Source: Holophagaceae bacterium
GTDB lineage: Bacteria; Acidobacteriota; Holophagae; Holophagales; Holophagaceae
Assembly: GCA_025355915.1 (NCBI GenBank)
Contig: JANXYT010000065.1
Coordinates: 1-12,106 of the forward strand
DNA: 12,106 bases
Direction of reading: 5' to 3'
Shown: positions 1 through 6,277 of the stretch, in pieces
How the letters are laid out: each line of letters starts with the position of its first letter
Position numbering within the stretch: the stretch's first letter is position 1
The notes under the pieces: model-generated
Told to the model about the DNA's origin: nothing
What the model saw: only the letters and a program-made list of their open reading frames with translations
Database searches by the model: none
Made by a program: the position numbers and the translations under genes

Positions 1-86
1 CAGGCACGATATTTCATAAATAATTGATTTTTTTGAAATTACATATTTCTCAATATGAGTCTATGCGTGTCAGATTATGCCATTCT
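1..86. other. AT-rich flank next to tRNA fragment (probable end of an integrated element)
   Basis: This stretch is strongly AT-rich, with runs such as a seven-T tract near 27-34, and contrasts sharply with the G+C-rich DNA to the right. It carries no recognisable gene. It meets the tRNA-Glu 3' fragment exactly where the 5' half of a tRNA should be, yet it cannot pair with the fragment's acceptor strand. I infer that it is the terminal DNA of a mobile or genomic-island element whose body lies to the left of the window. AT-rich integrase arm-binding regions are common at such ends, but no specific arm repeats could be identified here. Confidence 0.4.
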
Positions 87-135
87 GCCGCCTTTCACGG
101 CGGTAACACGGGTTCAAATCCCGTTAGCCCTACCA
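87..135 (+). pseudogene. tRNA-Glu (UUC) 3' fragment, attachment-site-like
   Basis: The sequence reads as the 3' half of a bacterial tRNA-Glu: anticodon stem CCGCC/GGCGG (88-92/99-103), anticodon TTC (94-96), T-arm ACGGG-TTCAAAT-CCCGT (108-124), acceptor 3' strand TAGCCCT (125-131), discriminator A and encoded CCA (133-135). No D-arm or 5' acceptor strand (AGGGCTA would be needed) occurs in the 86 bases before it, so it is not a complete tRNA. The anticodon loop has six bases instead of seven; the C at position 32 is missing. Integrases of the tyrosine family commonly use tRNA 3' halves as attachment sites and leave such a displaced copy at the far end of the element. The decay of the loop fits a copy without selection. 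The boundaries are approximate at the 5' side. Confidence 0.75.
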
Positions 136-142
136 GTCAACA

Positions 143-178
143 AAGCACTTAGGCCCGGGCAACCGGGCCTAAGTGCTT
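143..178 (+). terminator. Perfect 16-bp hairpin after tRNA-Glu fragment
   Basis: Two perfectly complementary 16-base arms (143-158 and 163-178) enclose a GCAA tetraloop of the stable GNRA type. The hairpin starts 8 bases after the tRNA CCA end. A stem this strong just downstream of a tRNA is most simply the original tRNA terminator or 3' processing boundary. No T-tract follows, so it is not a textbook intrinsic terminator. Because it is symmetrical it could also stop transcription arriving from the minus-strand protease operon. Confidence 0.6.
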
Positions 179-486
179 GCCATGTCCAAATGGTGTCTAA
201 AACACGTTCCCAGACGCCAGTGTTCTCGGAAGCACCGCGACGCACTTGGCCCTGCCCACCAAGGGAACGCCCCGCTTGCGGGGGAGTTCCTTTGCTGGAA
301 TTGCTGCTGCTGGGCGCCATGACTGGGCTTATTGGGTGGCGGAGGCGGGGGGTGAGCCGTGGAACTACCATGTGTCCCTTTGGACCGCTTTTGGGTTCCT
401 GGGCACTGCTGGACAATTTGTGGTTCAGGAGGGTCATCAGGACCACGTTCGCCGTCGGGCCGGACCAGGCCGTCGTGGGTGCTTCA
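179..486. other. Noncoding stretch between tRNA remnant and protease gene
   Basis: No gene with a convincing start, ribosome binding site or recognisable product is seen. It contains one hairpin (261-293, listed separately). On the minus strand, the frame of the protease continues open for about 105 codons after two tandem TGA stops (487-489, 484-486). That continuation is rich in proline and glutamine, with a run of six prolines and a QQQQFQQ stretch, and may be a former C-terminal tail or chance. The composition is intermediate between the AT-rich left end and the G+C-rich operons. Confidence 0.4.
261..293. terminator. Hairpin with short T run, candidate terminator
   Basis: An outer stem (261-268 with 286-293, one G-T pair) and an inner G+C-rich stem (270-274 with 279-283) around the loop CTTG form an almost continuous hairpin. 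On the plus strand the right arm ends in TTT. It lies about 190 bases beyond the stop of the minus-strand protease gene, so it may end that transcript or block readthrough from the left. The T run is too short for a confident intrinsic terminator call. Confidence 0.4.
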
Positions 487-2565
487 TCAGCCTGATTCGA
501 AGTTGCGGATCTCGAGCAGCGCATCTCCCAAGCTCATCTCATTCGCATCCAGCAGCTTGATGACCAGATGCTCGGTCAGGGGCATGAGCCCTGCCAGGAT
601 GGCCTTCGTTTCACCATACAGGCGCTCGCTCTGCGCTTCCATGATGCTGCGCGTTTCCTCGTCCACGGCGTGGCCGCCGTTTGATTTGTCCTGCGTGAGC
701 GCACCAAAGTTGAGTCGGGTCTTGCGGTACATACCCATTTCCCCCGCGGCATGGTGGAGCAGCTTCGTCACGCGGGTGATGTCGTTGTGCGCTCCGTTGG
801 TGGTGCCATCTTCACCGAAGAACAGCTCCTCGTTGGCCATGCCGCCCAGGAGCACGCGCACCTCATGTTCGATGTCGGCCTTGGTCTTGAGCAGGTTGAC
901 CCCCAGCTTGTGGAACACGAATCCCAGCGCGTTGGTGCGAGGGTTGGCCTTGAGCGAAATCTTGATGGTCTTCACCTCGGCCAGCATCTGCTCCCAATTA
1001 TCGTTGGTGAGCTTGCGTTCATGGTCGAGGTCCACCAGGAAGTGGCCCCACTCGTGCGTGGCGATGATGCGGCGGTCGCGCTGGCGTTCCTGGGTGGTTT
1101 CGGTATTGACGTTGCCCACCAGTACACGCTCAGCGGCCTGCATCAGGGTGTCTTCACCGATCATCCCGTTCACTTGCACCGCAGTGATACCGGCCTGATT
1201 GACGATGGTCTCCAAATCCGCGGGGCTGCGACCCTCGGTCACGGCAACCAGGTGGCGAAGGTCCAGGTCAGGCAGCACCTTGTCGGCGCGTTGCCCCAGG
1301 TAATGACTGATGATCGCCAGTCGCTCTTCCTGGTTCGGCATGCGAAAGTCCACCTTCATCTGGAAGCGACGCAGCATGGCTTCGTCCATCGGCATGGTCT
1401 CGCTATTAAAGTTGCTGGCCACGATCCAGATGATTTCAGCGCCGTTCCGGCTGCGCACACCATCCAGCACGGACAGGAACGTATTCGAGGTGTCGTCGTC
1501 GAACTTGCGGCGGCCCCCGCGCTTCATGAACAGGTCCTGTGCCTCATCCAGGAAGACGATGCAGCGCTTGCGCCGCGTCGCTTGCGCCAGGATACGGGTA
1601 AGCGTATTCGAGCCCCCCGCGACCAGGCCTGTTTCAAGGTTGGCTGCGGAGTGGAACAGGATTGGAAGTCCCAGTTCCTTGGCCAGGTAGCTGGCCAGCT
1701 TGGTCTTGCCCGTACCCGCCGGACCACTGAACATCACATTGAAGGGCTTCACGATGCCGTACTCGGCATACGCCGCTCGGCGCTGATACTGGTCCTTGAT
1801 CTGGGCCACCTCGGCCTTGATGTCGTCCATGCCCACCAGGTCGTCGATGGAGCCGTGCACGTGCGACGGCTCGATGAATTTGAGCGTCTTGAAGTGGCCC
1901 TTGAGCTGCATGTAGACGACCGCCAGCACACCAAACAGAAGAACCGCCGACAACAGACCGCTTGCGACAGTCGTCCATGCATATTTCTCGGACTGGGGAC
2001 GGGCTCCAGAAAAGCGCAAGTCCAGACGCTCGATCAATCTGAGGCTGCCGCCGCGGAGTTCGCTGCGCGGAATGAAGACCAGCTTGCCGCCCCAGGTTGC
2101 GGTGACGGCCTTATCGGTGAAGATCTTGGTCTCCATGTCGCTGGGGTAATACGCGTAATATTTGCCCCGCGATTCGATCAGGATCATGCGTTCGGACACG
2201 TTCCACGTCAGGGGCCTATAGACCACATTGACGCGCTCGACCGGGTTGGTTTCCAGGAAATTCAGCACGGAGCTGTTACCCAAAACCACGGGCAATTGGT
2301 CGTTAAGCCGCCACATCCCATCGCCCGCCTTGCCGTCGACAATCATGGTCTCGACCTGCCCGGCGAGGTCGGCCCGCCTATGGATAAGGCTGAACGAATA
2401 GATACCTGCAACCGGAACCAGGACGACCAGGCCCAGCATTGTCAGCCTGATCGCCAGGGGCAGGATTTCGAACCAGACCAGTAGCCGGCCGACGGACTTC
2501 TTGAGGGCAAACCATAGGCCCGTCGCGTTCCGCGCTGTGTCGGCGGGTTTGGACGGATCGGACAT
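487..2565 (-). CDS. FtsH-like membrane AAA+ zinc metalloprotease (M41-type), divergent
   Basis: This 692-aa protein has the FtsH layout: a transmembrane segment at about 36-57, an extracytoplasmic domain at 58-197, a second transmembrane segment at 200-220, an AAA+ module and a zinc peptidase domain. Walker A is GPAGTGKT (281-288) and Walker B ends in DE (340-341). The zinc motif is HEWGH (504-508), and the likely third ligand is D595 in a GAHND motif that matches the M41 pattern; GG (574-575) and EEL follow the family as well. It should degrade membrane or cytoplasmic proteins in an ATP-dependent hexamer. It departs from housekeeping FtsH: the extracytoplasmic domain is about twice as long, the pore-loop aromatic (FVG) is replaced by LVA near 314, and the arginine-finger region reads DEAMLRRF rather than RPGRFDR. 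The ATG lies 7 nt after the upstream small gene with only a weak Shine-Dalgarno, so translation is probably coupled. It is a paralogue-type protease, not the housekeeping FtsH. Confidence 0.85.
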   Translation of the reverse strand: MSDPSKPADTARNATGLWFALKKSVGRLLVWFEILPLAIRLTMLGLVVLVPVAGIYSFSLIHRRADLAGQVETMIVDGKAGDGMWRLNDQLPVVLGNSSVLNFLETNPVERVNVVYRPLTWNVSERMILIESRGKYYAYYPSDMETKIFTDKAVTATWGGKLVFIPRSELRGGSLRLIERLDLRFSGARPQSEKYAWTTVASGLLSAVLLFGVLAVVYMQLKGHFKTLKFIEPSHVHGSIDDLVGMDDIKAEVAQIKDQYQRRAAYAEYGIVKPFNVMFSGPAGTGKTKLASYLAKELGLPILFHSAANLETGLVAGGSNTLTRILAQATRRKRCIVFLDEAQDLFMKRGGRRKFDDDTSNTFLSVLDGVRSRNGAEIIWIVASNFNSETMPMDEAMLRRFQMKVDFRMPNQEERLAIISHYLGQRADKVLPDLDLRHLVAVTEGRSPADLETIVNQAGITAVQVNGMIGEDTLMQAAERVLVGNVNTETTQERQRDRRIIATHEWGHFLVDLDHERKLTNDNWEQMLAEVKTIKISLKANPRTNALGFVFHKLGVNLLKTKADIEHEVRVLLGGMANEELFFGEDGTTNGAHNDITRVTKLLHHAAGEMGMYRKTRLNFGALTQDKSNGGHAVDEETRSIMEAQSERLYGETKAILAGLMPLTEHLVIKLLDANEMSLGDALLEIRNFESG

Positions 2566-2572
2566 GACCGCC

Positions 2573-2722
2573 CTAGGTCAGCCTTCGCCCCTGAATCACT
2601 TGGACGAGGATGACAATAACGGCGAGCACCAGCAGAACATGAATGAACCCGCCCATGGTGTAGGCGCTGACGAGGCCCAGGGCCCAGAGGATGATAAGGA
2701 TTACTGCGATGGTCCACAACAT
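2573..2722 (-). CDS. Small membrane protein, lmo0937 family (DUF5670-like), 49 aa
   Basis: The translation begins MLWTIAVILIILWALGLVSA, continues with YTMGGFIHVLLVLAVIVILV and ends VIQGRRLT. It has two hydrophobic helices (about 2-20 and 24-43) joined by a YTMGGF turn and a basic tail. This is the hallmark pattern of the widespread lmo0937-type small membrane proteins (length about 50 aa, HVLL and QGRR motifs). The function of the family is unknown; members are often found near stress-related genes. A good Shine-Dalgarno AAGGAA lies 6 nt before the ATG. The stop codon is 7 nt before the protease ATG, so the two form an operon with this gene first, suggesting it assists, regulates or is co-induced with the protease in the membrane. 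Gene-calling length cut-offs would easily miss it. Confidence 0.85.
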   Translation of the reverse strand: MLWTIAVILIILWALGLVSAYTMGGFIHVLLVLAVIVILVQVIQGRRLT

Positions 2723-2741
2723 GGTGTATTCCTTTCAGATG

Positions 2742-2761
2742 GGCTTCCAGTTCAGGAAGCC
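2742..2761 (-). promoter_or_regulatory. 5' leader stem-loop before the lmo0937-type gene
   Basis: A perfect 7-bp inverted repeat (GGCTTCC at 2742-2748 and GGAAGCC at 2755-2761) with a 6-base loop lies in the presumed leader. It ends about 8 bases upstream of the AAGGAA ribosome binding site. It leaves the Shine-Dalgarno free, so it may stabilise the mRNA 5' end or serve as a protein/RNA contact. A functional role is inferred only from position. Confidence 0.3.
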
Positions 2762-2819
2762 TCGACGCCCACGGTTGTCTTCCTGCCAAATAAAAAGGCA
2801 GCAGTGCGCACCGAAATGG

Positions 2820-2850
2820 TGGCCCGTGAAACATTGCATGTTTCGAGCCA
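2820..2850. repeat. Interrupted palindrome overlapping the promoter-like motif
   Basis: GAAACAT (2828-2834) and ATGTTTC (2838-2844) form a perfect 7-bp inverted repeat around TGC. The symmetry resumes outside with TGGC (2820-2823) and GCCA (2847-2850), with unpaired bases between the two parts. Such a dyad is the typical form of a dimeric regulator operator, and here it coincides with the sigma-54-like motif. It could alternatively form an RNA hairpin at the transcript start. Confidence 0.4.
2835..2850 (-). promoter_or_regulatory. Candidate sigma-54 (RpoN) promoter for the small-protein/protease operon
   Basis: Read on the minus strand, the sequence TGGCTCG-AAAC-ATGCA matches the sigma-54 consensus TGGCACG-N4-TTGCW with two mismatches. 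The invariant GG and GC are present with the exact 12-base register. Transcription would start near 2824, giving a leader of about 100 nt before the ATG at 2722. No convincing sigma-70 hexamer pair was seen in the same area. Sigma-54 promoters need an activator bound upstream; the inverted repeat at 2903-2922 is a possible but unproven site. Confidence 0.4.
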
Positions 2851-2902
2851 CAAAATAACATGACATATTTCATGAATTTAAAATTATGGTTCTTCAGAAA
2901 AC

Positions 2903-2922
2903 CAGATTCATCGATCAATCTG
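2903..2922. repeat. Inverted repeat upstream of the candidate promoter
   Basis: CAGATT (2903-2908) and AATCTG (2917-2922) are perfect complements around an 8-base spacer containing ATCGAT. The repeat lies about 80-100 bases upstream of the inferred start site at 2824. That is a usual distance for an activator site of a sigma-54 promoter, so it is a candidate only. Confidence 0.25.
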
Positions 2923-3172
2923 AAATAGCGCCCCCGCCAAAATGGGTGGACTTAGGGATGAGAGCGGCGTCTTGTGACGACGAGACCATCTGCCGGTACC
3001 AGCTGCCTAGGTTTCGAGGGATATCGTCTCCATCACTTAGACAACACCTGGTCGAGTCGATGGATACGGCCGGTCGATGTTGATCCCACCATCAAGAATC
3101 ATCCCTACACTTATCTTCCATTGATGGTCCAGCCCGGCGCTATGATGGCCCTCCCTTTCAAGGAGTCCCCAC

Positions 3173-3751
3173 ATGCATCCCACCCGAATCGCGTTGGTTC
3201 TTCTTCTTGCCGGGGGGCTCGCCCCTGCGCAAACCCCCGCCGACCCGAAGGCCGTGGCAGACAAGGCCCTCATGACCGGACAGGTGCTGGACCGCCAGCT
3301 CGCCAACCTCGAGCGCGAGTTCGTGCCCGCCGCCGAAGCGATGCCCGAAGCCACCTTCAACTTCGCCCCCACCAGCGGTGAGTTCAAGGGCGTGAAGACC
3401 TTTGCCCAGCAGGTGCGCCACGTGGCCTCCGCCAACTACTTCTTCTGCGCGGGCATCGCGGGCGAAAAGGCCCCGGCGGATATCGGCGAAGAGAACGGCC
3501 CGGAGGCGCTCAAGACGAAGGCTGAGATCATCAAGTATCTGAAGGACTCCTTCGGCTACGCCCACAAGACCTTTGCCGGTCTCCAGGACGCCAGCGCCAC
3601 CGCCTCCATCCCCACACCCTGGGGCAAGGGCACCACCACGCGCCTGGAACTGGCCACCCTCACCGTCGCCCACGGCTTCGATCACTACGGCCAGATGGTC
3701 GTGTATCTGCGCATGAACGGCATCATTCCCCCCGCCAGCCGCAAGCCGTAA
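3173..3751 (+). CDS. Exported DinB-superfamily protein
   Basis: This 192-aa protein starts with a signal peptide (basic start, hydrophobic core at about 6-15, probable cleavage near APA at 17-19), so it should act outside the cytoplasm. The rest is a four-helix DinB-type fold. H83 in a QVRHVA helix and H167/H171 in the HGFDHYGQ motif match the metal-binding histidines of the superfamily, and YLR followed by G..PP is the usual DinB ending. The superfamily includes metal-dependent thiol transferases (bacillithiol, mycothiol) and many proteins of unknown reaction. The start is supported by AAGGAG 7 nt upstream. It is the first gene of the DinB/PIG-L/small-TM/symporter operon, with only 3 nt to the next ATG. 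Secretion is unusual for thiol transferases, so the reaction is left open. Confidence 0.8.
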   Translation: MHPTRIALVLLLAGGLAPAQTPADPKAVADKALMTGQVLDRQLANLEREFVPAAEAMPEATFNFAPTSGEFKGVKTFAQQVRHVASANYFFCAGIAGEKAPADIGEENGPEALKTKAEIIKYLKDSFGYAHKTFAGLQDASATASIPTPWGKGTTTRLELATLTVAHGFDHYGQMVVYLRMNGIIPPASRKP

Positions 3752-3754
3752 TCC

Positions 3755-6277
3755 ATGCAGCCCTTCCGCCGCATCGCCACGATCGCACTGGCGGCCACGG
3801 TTCTGCCGTGGCTCCAGGCCCAGGTCCCCGTGCGGGATGCGGCGGAGGTGCAGAAACAGCTGGATCGCCTGCAGACCCTGGGCAGTGTGCTCTACATCGC
3901 CGCCCATCCCGATGACGAAAACACTGCCGTGCTCGCCACCCTATCCAGGGGCCGCAACCTGCGCACGGCCTACCTCTCCATCACCCGGGGCGGCGGGGGC
4001 CAGAACCTCATCGGCCCCGAGCTGGGGGCTGGGCTCGCGGCCATCCGCACCCAGGAATTGCTCGCAGCACGGCACATCGACGGCGCCGAGCAGTTCTTCA
4101 CCTCGGCGCTGGATTTCGGGTATTCCAAGACCGCGGAAGAATCGCTGCGGATCTGGAACCACGACCGGGTGCTGGGCGATGTGGTGCGCACCCTCCGCAC
4201 CTTTCGCCCCGATGTCATCCTCACGCGTTTCCCTCCGGACCAGGAGAAGGCTGGGCACGGTCATCATTCGGCCTCGGCCCTGCTCACCATCGAGGCCTTC
4301 AAGGCGGCCGCGGATCCTACCCGCTTCCCCGAACAGATCAAGGCCGGCCTTCTCCCCTGGCAGGCCACACGGCTGCTGTGGAACCACTACCGCTTCACTG
4401 ACGACGCCCCCAAGCCCCCTGCCGGCAGCCTCAAGCTGGACGTGGGGGCCTATGATCCCCTGCTGGGCCTGTCCTATGGCGAGCTTGCCGCTGAAAGTCG
4501 CAGCCAGCACCGCAGCCAGGGCTTCGGCGTGCTGGCCCAGCGCGGCCAGCGGGAGGAGAGCTTTGAGCTGCTGGCGGGCCGTCCCGCCAAGACGGATTTG
4601 TTCGATGGCATCGACCTGGCCTGGTCCCGCTTCCCGGGCACCCGCGATGTGGCCGCGCGGCTGCGCGAGGCCCGCCAGGGCTTTCGCGCCGATCACCCCG
4701 CCGCCATCCTGCCCATGCTCGGCCGCGCGCTGCAGGCCTTGCGCGCCCTGCCCCCGGGGACCCAGGCTGAACCCCTCCTTCTGGCCAAGACCGCCGAACT
4801 GGAGGAGACGCTCCGCGCCGCCGCCGGGCTTTGGGTGGAAGCCGTCGCCGACCGGCAGCGGACCGCGCCCGGCGACCATCTCACGGTGAACGCCGCCGTG
4901 CTGGCCCGCGGAGGCAGTCCCCTTGCGCTGGAATCGCTCACCCTCGAAGCGGTGGCGCCTGAAGGCATCCGCATCGTGGAAGCCCGCCCGGATGGAAGGC
5001 CGCTGGCCGACAACGCCCCCATGAAAGCGGCCTTCACCTTTACGGTGCCGGTGAACACACCGCTGAGCCAGCCCCACTGGCTCGGAGGCCCCGGTGCCGG
5101 GCCCTGGGCGGGCCTGCCCGAGTCGCCCGCCCCCTTCCGCCTCCGGGCCCGCGTGGCGCTCCCGGAAGGCAGCTTCGACGTGGTGGTGCCCGTGCGGTTC
5201 CGCTTCCGGGATCCGGTCCTCGGCGAGCGCTACCAGCCCCTGGCCGTGGTGCCCATCGCCCTCGTGGCGTTCGGCGAGACTGTGCAAGTCTTTGCTGGGC
5301 CCGGCGCGAAGGACGTACCTCTGAAGGTGATCGCTGGGGCTTCCACCGCGTCGGGTCGGGTGCGGCTCAAGGTGCCCGCCGCATGGAAGGTGGAACCCCT
5401 GGAACGCGCCTTCAGCCTGACCCACGCCGGCGAGGAGCAGGAACTGTCGTTCCGCCTCACGCCGCCTGCCATGACGACCTCAAGCGAACTGCATGCGGAA
5501 GTGGACACGGGGGATGGATTCCATTCCGCCCATAGCATCCTGAAGCTGGATCACCCGCACATCCCCCTGCAGACCCTTCTGCCGGAGGCGAAGGTCCGTC
5601 TCGAGCGCTTCGACCTGAGGCACAACGGCCGCCGCATCGGCTACGTCATGGGGGCTGGCGATGACATCCCCCAGGCCCTGCGCCGCATCGGCTACGAGGT
5701 CGAGCTGCTCACGGACGAGGCCCTGGCCCGGGAGGACCTGGCCCCCTTCGACGCCATCGTGCTGGGCATCCGCGCCTACAACACCCGCCCCGCCCTGCGG
5801 ACCCTCAAGGAGCGCCTCCATGCCTATGTGGCAGCGGGCGGCACCGAGGTGGTGCTCTACACCGTGAACGTGGGTTTCCCGGGCATCAACGCGGCCATGG
5901 TTACGGACGCCATCGGCCCCTACCCCTTCAAGGTGGGCCGGAAGCGCGTCACCGACGAGACGGCGCCCATGCGCTTCCTTCAGCCCGGCCACCCTGTGTT
6001 CCACCGGCCGAACGAACTCACCGCGAAGGATTTCGAGGGTTGGGTGCAGGAGCGGAGCCTCTACCACGCCGAAGGCTGGGACGCCCACTACACGCCGCTG
6101 CTGGGCATGGCGGATCCCGGCGAAGCCGAGGATCGCGGCGCCCTGATCGTGGCGCAGCATGGCAAGGGCCACTACGTGTACACGGGCCTTGCCTTCTTCC
6201 GCCAGCTGCCGGATGGCGTGCCCGGCGCCACGCGCCTCTTCGCCAACCTCCTGGCTCTGGGACATGACCGTGACTGA
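3755..6277 (+). CDS. Large exported PIG-L/LmbE-type deacetylase with ThuA-like C-terminal domain
   Basis: This 840-aa protein begins with a signal peptide (hydrophobic 8-20, probable cleavage after QA near 22). The N-terminal domain carries the PIG-L hallmark AHPDDE (50-55): H51 and D54 are the expected zinc ligands and D53 the base. An HGHH cluster (168-171) supplies the third ligand. These enzymes remove acetyl groups from N-acetylglucosamine-type substrates, as in GPI precursors, mycothiol and bacillithiol. The middle (about 340-610) looks beta-rich, with an Ig/NEW3-like part near 510-610. The C-terminal part (about 615-800; IGYVMGAGDDIPQAL, then AIVLGIRAYN) resembles the ThuA/class I glutamine-amidotransferase fold, without an obvious Cys nucleophile at the usual place. 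The total is far longer than the 220-300 aa of minimal deacetylases, but large architectures like this are known in several phyla. The ATG follows the DinB stop by 3 nt with no clear Shine-Dalgarno, suggesting coupling. The substrate is unknown. Confidence 0.85.
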   Translation: MQPFRRIATIALAATVLPWLQAQVPVRDAAEVQKQLDRLQTLGSVLYIAAHPDDENTAVLATLSRGRNLRTAYLSITRGGGGQNLIGPELGAGLAAIRTQELLAARHIDGAEQFFTSALDFGYSKTAEESLRIWNHDRVLGDVVRTLRTFRPDVILTRFPPDQEKAGHGHHSASALLTIEAFKAAADPTRFPEQIKAGLLPWQATRLLWNHYRFTDDAPKPPAGSLKLDVGAYDPLLGLSYGELAAESRSQHRSQGFGVLAQRGQREESFELLAGRPAKTDLFDGIDLAWSRFPGTRDVAARLREARQGFRADHPAAILPMLGRALQALRALPPGTQAEPLLLAKTAELEETLRAAAGLWVEAVADRQRTAPGDHLTVNAAVLARGGSPLALESLTLEAVAPEGIRIVEARPDGRPLADNAPMKAAFTFTVPVNTPLSQPHWLGGPGAGPWAGLPESPAPFRLRARVALPEGSFDVVVPVRFRFRDPVLGERYQPLAVVPIALVAFGETVQVFAGPGAKDVPLKVIAGASTASGRVRLKVPAAWKVEPLERAFSLTHAGEEQELSFRLTPPAMTTSSELHAEVDTGDGFHSAHSILKLDHPHIPLQTLLPEAKVRLERFDLRHNGRRIGYVMGAGDDIPQALRRIGYEVELLTDEALAREDLAPFDAIVLGIRAYNTRPALRTLKERLHAYVAAGGTEVVLYTVNVGFPGINAAMVTDAIGPYPFKVGRKRVTDETAPMRFLQPGHPVFHRPNELTAKDFEGWVQERSLYHAEGWDAHYTPLLGMADPGEAEDRGALIVAQHGKGHYVYTGLAFFRQLPDGVPGATRLFANLLALGHDRD

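Larger units (their letters stand above)
2723..3172. other. Divergent intergenic region with AT-rich core
   Basis: This 450-base region separates the minus-strand protease operon from the plus-strand DinB operon, so both must start inside it. Positions 2850-2900 are AT-rich and contain another short dyad (CATGA 2859-2863, TCATG 2870-2874). From about 2930 to 3120 the composition rises and no gene is recognised. A minus-strand open stretch near 2925-3070 encodes a short peptide without similarity that I can name. Near the right end the DinB ribosome binding site AAGGAG (3160-3165) sits 7 nt before its ATG. A TATGAT at 3141-3146 resembles a -10 box but has no well-spaced -35. Confidence 0.5.

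Noticed and set aside
87..135. Complete tRNA-Glu gene
   Set aside because: The 5' acceptor strand and D-arm are absent from the 86 bases upstream and the anticodon loop is one base short.
286..351. Plus-strand peptide with a hydrophobic run followed by GWRRR, resembling a PEP-CTERM or sorting tail
   Set aside because: The frame runs through the tRNA fragment and the hairpins, has no start with a ribosome binding site and lacks the PEP motif; it is probably chance.
751..2484. 577-codon open frame on the plus strand opposite the protease gene
   Set aside because: It is antisense to a gene with intact AAA+ and zinc motifs; the translation is rich in His, Gln and Val with no domain, as expected from the complement of a real gene.
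2925..3075. Minus-strand open stretch encoding a short peptide around GSWYRQMVSSSQDAALIPKS, considered as a transposase remnant
   Set aside because: No catalytic motif, terminal inverted repeats or target duplication could be seen, so a mobile-element call is not supported.
2886..3083. 65-codon plus-strand open frame in the divergent intergenic region
   Set aside because: No ribosome binding site, no recognisable similarity and it crosses the promoter region; there is no support for translation.
3121..3146. TTGATG and TATGAT as a sigma-70 promoter for the DinB operon
   Set aside because: The spacer is only 14 bases, too short for a normal sigma-70 promoter; the true promoter is not identified.
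3941..5425. 494-codon minus-strand open frame opposite the deacetylase gene
   Set aside because: G+C-rich DNA often gives long antisense frames. The plus-strand product has a signal peptide and an AHPDDE motif, while this one shows only Gly/Arg/Ala-rich sequence.
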